Notes under the pieces: model-generated | Told to the model about the DNA's origin: nothing | The model's input: only the letters and a program-made list of their open reading frames with translations | The model's database searches: none | Translations under genes and position numbers: made by a program | Part shown: piece by piece, positions 57,716-64,000 of the stretch | Numbering within the stretch: position 1 is the first letter of the stretch | Layout of the letters: every line of letters begins with the position of its first letter | Origin: Alistipes sp. | Lineage (GTDB): Bacteria; Bacteroidota; Bacteroidia; Bacteroidales; Rikenellaceae | DNA length: 64,000 nucleotides | Assembly: GCA_022767745.1 (NCBI GenBank) | Contig: JALENN010000008.1 | Coordinates: 159,538-223,537 of the forward strand | Direction of reading: 5' to 3'

Positions 57716-58297
57716 ATGATCGAAATCGAAGACAAGATAGTCAGCGACGACATACTGTTCGAACCCTTCCTCTGCGACCTGAAGCATTGCAAGGGCATAT
57801 GCTGCGTCGAGGGCGATGCCGGGGCGCCGCTCGAAGAGGAGGAGGCCGCCATACTCGAGGCCGAGTATGCGAATTATGCTCCTTACATGACCGAGGCTGG
57901 ACGCCGTGCCGTGCAGGAGCAGGGATATGCTGTGCTGGACGACGACGGCGACCTTACAACGCCGCTGGTTGAAGGCGCCGAGTGCGCCTACGCCATAACC
58001 GAGAAGGGCGTTACGCTGTGCGCCATCGAGCGTGCATACCGCGAGGGACGCTGCGGCTTCATTAAGCCCGTGTCGTGCCACCTCTATCCCATACGCGTCG
58101 TGCGTTTCTCGAACGGGGCCTATGGCCTCAACTACCACCGCTGGCATGTATGCTCGTCGGCCGTAAAGTGCGGCCGCCGCGCTGGAGTGCCCGTTTACAA
58201 GTCGCTGCGCGAGCCTATCGTGAGACGCTTCGGCGAGGAGTTCTACAAGGCGCTGGAGTGTGCCGAGGAGATGCTGCGCGAGGAGAATAGCAAATAG
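57716..58297 (+). CDS. DUF3109 family protein
   Basis: 193 residues, cysteine-rich and cytoplasmic. Conserved cysteines occur in CDLKHCKGICC (about 21-31) and in segments CAYA, CAIE, CGF, CHLYP and WHVCSSAVKCG. They resemble the iron-sulfur or zinc-binding patterns of this family, common in Bacteroidetes and Chlorobi. No function is established. It starts 12 bases after nadD in the same direction. Confidence 0.9.
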   Translation: MIEIEDKIVSDDILFEPFLCDLKHCKGICCVEGDAGAPLEEEEAAILEAEYANYAPYMTEAGRRAVQEQGYAVLDDDGDLTTPLVEGAECAYAITEKGVTLCAIERAYREGRCGFIKPVSCHLYPIRVVRFSNGAYGLNYHRWHVCSSAVKCGRRAGVPVYKSLREPIVRRFGEEFYKALECAEEMLREENSK

Positions 58298-58327
58298 ACA
58301 ATAACCTGAAATAAAACGAACACCCTC

Positions 58328-59392
58328 ATGGAAAAGAAAATAATAGCGCTTGCGGGTCTGATCCTTGCCGTGGCCGGAGCCTCGGCGCAGGAGGTGACGA
58401 CATCGGAGAGCGATTCGTTGCGTACAAATGCTGTGCAGGAGGCTGCCGACAGCGTGAAACAGGACTCATCGGACGTGATCGTTATACGCCGCGTGCCGGT
58501 CGAATCGTGCATGACCCTCGACGACGAGGTGATAGTCGTCGACACCATCCCTTCGTCGAACGAGGGCGTGAGCATCGTTCTCTTCAACGACAATACGTGG
58601 CGTTATGTGCGCAACCGCAGCATCTCGGCCAACGACGATACGGTGTTCACCTCGGACTGGGATACGGTGAAGCTGCAGGCCTATGACATCGAACTCAAGG
58701 ACATGCCCATATCGGTCGTTATAGATCTGGTCGACTCGCTGAAGAGCTACCATTATCCCTATGTCGGCAAGATCAACTCGAAATACGGCGTTCGCCGTCG
58801 CCGCAGCCACCAGGGTACGGACATAGCGCTGAAAGTGGGCGATCCGGTTTATGCCACCTTCGACGGCCGCGTTCGTATATCGGACTATCAGAACGGCGGT
58901 TACGGTAACCTTATTATTATACGTCACGACAACGGCCTGGAGACTTACTATGCCCACCTGTCGGAGCGCCTCGTGAAACCCAACGAGTGGGTTACGGCGG
59001 GTCAGGTGATAGGCTATGGCGGCAGTACGGGCCGTAGTACGGGCCCCCATCTCCACTTCGAGACACGATACAAGGGACAGTCGTTCGACCCCGAGCGTTT
59101 GATCGATTTCAGTACCGGTACGCTGCGCCGCGAGACATTCCTTCTGAAACGCAGCTATTTCAGCATCTACTCGAAGTTTACGCAGGATTTCGACGAGGAG
59201 ATCAAGAGCGAGGAGGAGGACAAGAAGATTGCCGTGCAGGCCGCCGCCGTGAAGTACCATATCGTCAAGAAGGGCGACACGATGGGCCGCATCGCTATCA
59301 ACTACCATACGACTGTGACCAAACTGTGCCAGCTTAACGGCCTGAAGAACCCTGACCGTCTGAGCATAGGCCAGCGCATACGCGTGAGATAA
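58328..59392 (+). CDS. secreted M23 peptidase with C-terminal LysM
   Basis: Peptidoglycan endopeptidase, 354 residues. The signal peptide (1-20) is cut before QEVTT. The M23/LytM domain covers about 150-255: zinc ligands in HQGTD (His161, Asp165) and HLH (241-243), all present, so it should be active. A LysM domain (about 308-354, YHIVKKGDTMGRIA) targets peptidoglycan. It probably acts in the periplasm in wall remodelling. It lies 30 bases after DUF3109 and is closed by a terminator. Confidence 0.95.
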   Translation: MEKKIIALAGLILAVAGASAQEVTTSESDSLRTNAVQEAADSVKQDSSDVIVIRRVPVESCMTLDDEVIVVDTIPSSNEGVSIVLFNDNTWRYVRNRSISANDDTVFTSDWDTVKLQAYDIELKDMPISVVIDLVDSLKSYHYPYVGKINSKYGVRRRRSHQGTDIALKVGDPVYATFDGRVRISDYQNGGYGNLIIIRHDNGLETYYAHLSERLVKPNEWVTAGQVIGYGGSTGRSTGPHLHFETRYKGQSFDPERLIDFSTGTLRRETFLLKRSYFSIYSKFTQDFDEEIKSEEEDKKIAVQAAAVKYHIVKKGDTMGRIAINYHTTVTKLCQLNGLKNPDRLSIGQRIRVR

Positions 59393-59410
59393 CCTGCCGC
59401 GTGTGATATA

Positions 59411-59456
59411 AGAAATGGTCGGATGACGTGCACATCATCCGACCATTTCTGTTTTT
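59411..59456. terminator. bidirectional intrinsic terminator
   Basis: A long stem of about 16 base pairs with one mismatch, then GTTTTTG. It lies between the convergent M23 peptidase and YggS-like genes. Confidence 0.85.
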
Positions 59457-59466
59457 GTACCGATAA

Positions 59467-60129
59467 TTAATATACCCGCGGCCCGAATATGGTCGAGCCT
59501 ATGCGTACCTGTGTGGCGCCGCACTCGACGGCGATGGGGTAGTCCTCCGACATTCCCATCGACAGGGTGTCGAACTCTTCGCCGAAATATTGTGCGAGCG
59601 TGAGTTTGCACTCGGCCAGGCGCATGAAGTCGCCGCGGACGACGGCCTCGTCGTCGGTGAAGGTGGCCATACCCATCACGCCGCGTATGCGTATGTGGGG
59701 GTATGCCTTGAATCCGCCCGTGCGCACGAACTCTTCGAGGCTGTCGAAATCCCAGCCCGACTTGGTCTGCTCGCGTGCCACGTGTATCTCCAGAAGGCAG
59801 TCGATGACGCGGTCGCACTTGGCCGCCTCCTTTTCGATGACCTCGGCCAGCCGCTCGCTGTCGAGCGACTCGATCATGGCCACGAACGGGGCGATGTATT
59901 TAACCTTGTTGGTCTGCAGGTGGCCTATCATGTGCCACTCGATATCCTTTGGCAGCAGGGCGTACTTCTCCTTTAGCTCCTGCGGGCGGTTCTCGCCGAA
60001 GAGCCGCTGTCCGGCGTCGTATGCCTGACGCACCATCTCGGCCGGGTGGAACTTCGATACGGCCAGCAGGGCAACCCCCTGGGGCAGCGTCGACCGAACC
60101 TTGTTCAGATTATCCTCTATGAGAGACAT
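59467..60129 (-). CDS. YggS/PLPBP family PLP homeostasis protein
   Basis: Single-domain alanine racemase-like barrel that binds PLP and affects amino acid and PLP balance; no catalysis is known. 220 residues from MSLIEDNL at 60129 (an eight-codon-longer start exists). The PLP lysine is in LAVSKFHP (about residue 26), and the conserved GENRPQE, WHMIGHLQTNK, GMSEDYP and GSTIFGPR motifs are present. Confidence 0.95.
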   Translation of the reverse strand: MSLIEDNLNKVRSTLPQGVALLAVSKFHPAEMVRQAYDAGQRLFGENRPQELKEKYALLPKDIEWHMIGHLQTNKVKYIAPFVAMIESLDSERLAEVIEKEAAKCDRVIDCLLEIHVAREQTKSGWDFDSLEEFVRTGGFKAYPHIRIRGVMGMATFTDDEAVVRGDFMRLAECKLTLAQYFGEEFDTLSMGMSEDYPIAVECGATQVRIGSTIFGPRVY

Positions 60130-60236
60130 TGGAATGTGTTTTTTACACTTCAAATGTACGCATTTTTCCGCACAAGGCCAAATCTTGCGTCGCGGTGCCG
60201 GTTGCGTCGCCGCCGTTCGGCCGTCGCGGGTGCGGA

Positions 60237-62045
60237 TTACCGTTGGGCCTTAGGGCTTGTGCGGTAGAGGTAGTTGTAGCGTCCTGCGGGGGCGGCGTCG
60301 CCGCTTACCCAGAAGTCGGATATGTCGCCGTCGTGCTGCGTGTTGTCCGCCCACTTGAACTCGATCTCGAATTCGGCGCCGCGCTCCAGCCCGAGCGCCT
60401 TGCGTGGTATGCGCAGCTCCATCCGTTCTCCTTCGACACGCATCAGAGCCTCGCTCGCCGGGGTCCACTCCCAGCCGTTGCTGCTGTGCTCAACAACGGC
60501 ATGCCGGCCATCGGGGGAGATGCGGTTGACAACAAAGTCATATCCCTCCCATCCCGTCTCGTGATTGCGGTCGATGTCTATGAAGAGACGCATCCATTGC
60601 GGGTCGGTGGCGGGAGATATCTGTTGGGCGCACTCTACATAGAAATAAAGGTAGTTGTCGTCGCGGGCGACGCGAGCCTCGACTATGTCGTTGCGGGCGC
60701 TCGAGTCGCGGTAGTGGAGGTCGCCCCAGCCGCGGCTGTCGCGGCGGATGGCGTTGCCGCGCGAGGCACGGTATCGGGGACCGACGTCCGACCAGTCGTC
60801 GAAGTTGCCGTCGATGGCGATGCGTTTGGGCACCGTGGCGGTGACGTCGGCCTCGGGCATACCCTTGAACCGCCGTATGTTGGCCACCATCTGGTAGTAG
60901 TAGTTGTCGCCGTGGCCGTCCCGCATGGGCTCGATGTCGCGGCTGTGCTCCTGGTCGAACTGGTCGGGGAAGGCATTGGGCTGGTCGCTCCACTCGCGAT
61001 GGCGTCCCATGACCCATTCGTTCCATCCGGTGATGAATATCATGTCGGGGTCGAGCTCTATGGCGCGGTCCCACTGCTCCTGGAAGTTGTACCCGTTTAG
61101 GACGGCGCCGTCGGAGGTGTCATGCCCGCGTGCGTCGGTGTAGCTGCGGCCGAATGCGCCGGGGGTATTCATGGCGCTGAGACCGTGCGCTGCGGTCCAG
61201 TTCTGCGCCACGCCTACGGTGGCCTGCTCGAAGCGGCCCGACTGCGTCGGGGCGAAACCGTGCTGGGGGTAGACTTCGAGCCATCCCCAGTGGTCGGGAC
61301 GCTCGGGCCCCTTGTTGTAGACGGGCTGTCCGGGTCGGAAGGTGAAGTATTCGCGTATCTCGCGGTGGAGGGCCGTGGCGGCGGGGTCGCCCTCGACGTC
61401 GCCCAGCATCTCGGGGTAGGCCATGATCAGCGGCTTGCCTTCCCAGCGGAAGAAGAGGTCGTCATATACGGCGGGCTTGTAGAGGTTGAGGTATATCTCC
61501 TTGATGGCGTCGCGGCTGCCTTCCGTAGGCCCGAATGCGAGCATGAAGGCTATCTGCGGCGTCTGCACGCCGTCGCGCCGCGCCTGGGCAAATACCTCGC
61601 ACAGGGCCTGGTATGATTCGCGCCAGGTGTACGAGCCGTTGGTGCAGTCGAAGAATATGACGTCGACACCCGCGTCGGCCAGCATCTCGGCGTGGCGCCG
61701 CAGTACCCAGCGGTCGGTGTCGCGGTAGAAGCCGAAGAGCGGCTCGCCCCAGAAACAGGTGTTTATATCCTTGGGCCACGCCGGATGTTCGTAGTCGAAC
61801 GCTGCGTCGGGATGGCGGGCAATGACCTGGCTCGGGATGCAGACTCCCTGCTCGGCGAAGTGGTTGTGCCATGTCCAGTAGAAGAGTCCTACGTAGCGTT
61901 TGCGCGGCGTGCCGGCCTCGTCGCTTTCGGGCAGGCGGCGTCCGAGGGCGTCGGTTGCGGGCAGGCCGTTGCCGTAGTTCTGTGCCGCGGCCGAGAGTGA
62001 TGCGGCTGCCAGCGGCAGCAGGAGTATGGTTTTGAGAAGGTTCAT
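60237..62045 (-). CDS. GH71/GH99-like glycoside hydrolase with C-terminal CBM9-like domain
   Basis: 602 residues, secreted (signal peptide about 1-21, LSAAA before QNYG). Residues 50-400 resemble the GH99 endo-alpha-mannosidase/GH71 barrel: FYWTWHN, DVIFFDCTNG, and the acidic GWNEWVMGRH near 360 with candidate catalytic Glu. Residues about 420-600 resemble the carbohydrate-binding-like DOMON/CBM9 fold (IDGNFDDWSDV, YLYFYVE). It is the second gene after DUF4832, separated by 22 bases, so the two probably act on the same glycan. The substrate is not known. Confidence 0.7.
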   Translation of the reverse strand: MNLLKTILLLPLAAASLSAAAQNYGNGLPATDALGRRLPESDEAGTPRKRYVGLFYWTWHNHFAEQGVCIPSQVIARHPDAAFDYEHPAWPKDINTCFWGEPLFGFYRDTDRWVLRRHAEMLADAGVDVIFFDCTNGSYTWRESYQALCEVFAQARRDGVQTPQIAFMLAFGPTEGSRDAIKEIYLNLYKPAVYDDLFFRWEGKPLIMAYPEMLGDVEGDPAATALHREIREYFTFRPGQPVYNKGPERPDHWGWLEVYPQHGFAPTQSGRFEQATVGVAQNWTAAHGLSAMNTPGAFGRSYTDARGHDTSDGAVLNGYNFQEQWDRAIELDPDMIFITGWNEWVMGRHREWSDQPNAFPDQFDQEHSRDIEPMRDGHGDNYYYQMVANIRRFKGMPEADVTATVPKRIAIDGNFDDWSDVGPRYRASRGNAIRRDSRGWGDLHYRDSSARNDIVEARVARDDNYLYFYVECAQQISPATDPQWMRLFIDIDRNHETGWEGYDFVVNRISPDGRHAVVEHSSNGWEWTPASEALMRVEGERMELRIPRKALGLERGAEFEIEFKWADNTQHDGDISDFWVSGDAAPAGRYNYLYRTSPKAQR

Positions 62046-62067
62046 GTTCGGGTGTCTTTCGGAATGG

Positions 62068-63615
62068 TTATTCGGTGATGGTTATTTTGCCCAGCAGGTA
62101 ACGTTTGTGGCCGTCGTCGCCCGAATACGGGAGACGGTAGACCGGTGTGCCGTTGCGTTGGCCGACAGAGAAATAAATCTCATAGTCGCCCGCGCGGCAG
62201 GCCCGGAAGAATGTCCCGGCGCGGTCGGCATAACGCGGTGCTATGCGGAAACGTCGCGTGCTGTGCGTGGCCGTGGCCTTTCCCTCGGCCGCGACCTCGA
62301 GCGTGCGGACATCTAGCGTCTCGTCCACAAGCACCGATACGATGCCGTCGGCGCTGTCCTTGATCGTATAGCAGGGCCAGCCGCCGTCGTAGCACGGGGC
62401 CACGCCCGTGTTGCGCCATGCGGACGTTATCTCGAACTCCTCACCGCGGGCCACGCGCGCAGGCCATGTTATGCTCTCGGCTGCCAGGCGGTAACCGAGG
62501 CGGCGGTTGATGCGGTCGATTATGTCGCGGTTCTCTTCGAGGAGTATGCGCGGCCACCAGTGTATCGACATGTACGAAGCGTGGTAGTCCTCGACCGACT
62601 TGAGCAGCAGGTCTTTATCCCAGCTGCCGCGCTTGATGGCGTTGCCGTAGTGTTCGTGTTCGAGAATGACGGGCATCGTCGGCCAGAAGAGCTGCGCCAT
62701 TTCGGAATGGTACCACGAATCGGGGTATGGCTGCACGAGGATGCTGTCGTCGCGGATGGTAACGCCGCGTTCGAAGGCATAGTCCGTTATGGGGAAGCGG
62801 CTGCCGGGGGCGTTGTGTCCCGCGAAGTCGTCCGATATGCAGAGCTGCGTACGGCGGAAGTGGCGCAGGTAGAGGTCTATCATGCGTTTCTGTGTCTCGA
62901 TGCCCCATGTGTGCCCGTGTACGGGCGATGTCATGACGGTATGTCCCTCGCCCCACATGCCGTAGTGGCCTATGTCGACAAAGGCGACATGCGCCTTGCC
63001 GTCGTATCGCTCGGCCATGGCGCTGACGAAAGCCTCGACCTTGGCGAGGAATATTGGGTCGTCGTATTCGGGTTCCTTGTAGTGGCCGTCGACGTCGTAT
63101 CCCGCGGCTCCCGCCTCGAAGACCCATTCGGGGGTGGCGCTGTAGAGCCAGCTCTCCATGGCGCTGATGCGGAAGGCAACCATGCAGCCCTTGTCGATCC
63201 ACCGTTGTGCGGGTGTGTCGAGCAGTTCCCACACGAAGCGTCCCTCCTCGGGCTCGACAAAGGCCCACGGCACGCGCAGGTAGACCGTGCTGAGCCCGGG
63301 AAAGTCGTCGAGCGTATCGGCCGGGTCGAGTTTCGATCCGTAGTTGTCGAGAATGTTCGAGTAGAAGTGCATCGTCCATCCCATGTGGGGGTTTACCCGC
63401 GCAAGTCCGTTGTCCTCGGGCCGTGATGTCATGCTGTTGCCGTCGGCTGTGACGGTTCCCGCCGGAGTGCGCGGCGGCGTGTCGTTAGCCGGAGCTGTGG
63501 CGGTATTGTCGCTGACGGCGGCGGCAGCATATGGACTCAGGTATGCTCCTGCGGCTATGGTTGCGGCCGAGGCGCCGGCACGGCGCAGGAAGGTTCGGCG
63601 GTCGATCTTTTTCAT
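62068..63615 (-). CDS. DUF4832 protein with Tat signal
   Basis: 515 residues from MKKIDRRTFLRRAG at 63615, an RR-x-F-L twin-arginine motif followed by a hydrophobic stretch, indicating folded export. The long frame from 63681 starts 66 bases upstream and adds no conserved sequence. The body resembles DUF4832, a TIM-barrel-like family found with glycoside hydrolases (VYLRVPWAFVEPEEGRF, FVDIGHYGMWGEGH). A beta-sandwich-like C-terminus is predicted from about 400. First gene of a two-gene operon with the GH99-like enzyme. Confidence 0.75.
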   Translation of the reverse strand: MKKIDRRTFLRRAGASAATIAAGAYLSPYAAAAVSDNTATAPANDTPPRTPAGTVTADGNSMTSRPEDNGLARVNPHMGWTMHFYSNILDNYGSKLDPADTLDDFPGLSTVYLRVPWAFVEPEEGRFVWELLDTPAQRWIDKGCMVAFRISAMESWLYSATPEWVFEAGAAGYDVDGHYKEPEYDDPIFLAKVEAFVSAMAERYDGKAHVAFVDIGHYGMWGEGHTVMTSPVHGHTWGIETQKRMIDLYLRHFRRTQLCISDDFAGHNAPGSRFPITDYAFERGVTIRDDSILVQPYPDSWYHSEMAQLFWPTMPVILEHEHYGNAIKRGSWDKDLLLKSVEDYHASYMSIHWWPRILLEENRDIIDRINRRLGYRLAAESITWPARVARGEEFEITSAWRNTGVAPCYDGGWPCYTIKDSADGIVSVLVDETLDVRTLEVAAEGKATATHSTRRFRIAPRYADRAGTFFRACRAGDYEIYFSVGQRNGTPVYRLPYSGDDGHKRYLLGKITITE

Positions 63616-63682
63616 GGCGTAGTATGTGTATGGGTTGGTTTCGGGTTGGACGCCTTGCCGCACGGTGCGGCGGCGTTTCATC

Positions 63683-63690
63683 CAAAGATA
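63683..63690 (-). promoter_or_regulatory. -7 element upstream of DUF4832 gene
   Basis: TATCTTTG on the minus strand, 67 bases before the start; no close -33 TTTG. Confidence 0.4.
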
Positions 63691-63828
63691 AGCAATAAAA
63701 CGGGGGTGACGGCACGAAGAGTCAAATCATGCAGCGAAAAAGCCATTTTTATAATGACTTCATCGGCACGTTGCGCCTGCCGCAACGCGTGGATTTGTGC
63801 CGCGGGCGGTGAAACTTGCGGCGCAACC

Positions 63829-63860
63829 TTTCGGTTTACTGTAATTTTTGTGTAACTTTG
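63829..63860 (+). promoter_or_regulatory. promoter of the 3'-edge symporter gene
   Basis: TTTC (63829-63832; one mismatch), 20 bases, TAACTTTG (63853-63860), 23 bases before the start. Confidence 0.65.
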
Positions 63861-63883
63861 ACTGCTAAAGATGTATTTCCGAC

Positions 63884-64000
63884 ATGAAACCTGTTGCCGT
63901 AGCGATCACCGTCGCACTCTACCTGGCCGTGCTATTCTTTATCTCGTGGCGCACCTCGCGCCGCGGCGACAACGCCACGTTCTTCACCGGAGGCCGCCGC
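63884..64000 (+). CDS. sodium:solute symporter, 3'-truncated by window edge
   Basis: 39 codons visible, running off the window. The sequence is one N-terminal membrane helix (MKPVAVAITVALYLAVLFFISW) followed by SRRGDNATFFTGGRR. The D-N-x-x-F-F-x-G-x-R motif is typical of the start of Bacteroidetes SSS-family symporters. The substrate cannot be judged. Confidence 0.6.
   Translation, partial: MKPVAVAITVALYLAVLFFISWRTSRRGDNATFFTGGRR

Overview
The window looks like a chromosome segment from a gut-type Bacteroidales, most likely Rikenellaceae close to Alistipes. This is inferred from protein resemblance (Bacteroidetes-type SerA and SerC, a cysteate synthase, an Oar-like TonB receptor, SPOR- and FISUMP-type secreted proteins), high G+C with heavy use of the ATA isoleucine codon, and repeated Bacteroidetes promoters (TTTG, 19-20 bases, TAnnTTTG) instead of strong Shine-Dalgarno sites. 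It is mostly core genome. I see no insertion sequence, prophage, CRISPR array or rRNA, and one tRNA (Asp).

Layout. 1-14.5 kb: truncated cysteate synthase, manA, a DUF4838 lipoprotein, prs, engB, ftsE, gyrB, udk, mutS, a RecD-like helicase, a small membrane protein and rsmD, then tRNA-Asp. 14.8-18.4 kb: an acyl-CoA dehydrogenase/ETF operon (etfB-etfA-acd). 18.6-26.1 kb: a pyrimidine operon, pyrC-carA-carB-pyrK-pyrD, preceded by a leader that looks like a translational attenuator. 26.2-31.8 kb: TonB receptor, DedA-like protein, FISUMP lipoprotein. 32.1-37.5 kb: a minus-strand run of a sensor stub, trkH, a SPOR protein, nfeD and floA. 37.8-39.2 kb: one strikingly AT-rich hydrolase/TPR gene. 39.2-47.5 kb: mtaB, a metal-ABC permease, lptF/G, fmt, a subtilase, a glycerol-1-phosphate dehydrogenase and mgsA. 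47.7-50.3 kb: a four-subunit 2-oxoacid:ferredoxin oxidoreductase operon. 50.6-54.8 kb: an RsiV-like lipoprotein and the serine cluster serC-serA-DUF1015. 55.4-59.4 kb: yicC-gmk-nadD-DUF3109-M23 peptidase. 59.5-64 kb: a YggS-type PLP protein, a DUF4832/GH99-like pair, and the first codons of a sodium:solute symporter.

The most interesting system is the pyr leader at 25.9-26.1 kb. A promoter is followed by a 40-codon ORF whose U-rich end stops four bases before an intrinsic terminator, which itself sits just upstream of pyrC. The geometry resembles UTP-sensing attenuation at E. coli pyrBI. Two conserved genes carry single-codon lesions: CarA has glycine in place of its catalytic cysteine, and serC has an in-frame TAG where Bacteroidetes relatives have a lysine. 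Because phosphoserine from SerC feeds both serine synthesis and cysteate synthase (sulfonolipid head group), the serC lesion matters if it is real. All three claims rest on reading the sequence and on remembered family sequences; no searches were run.
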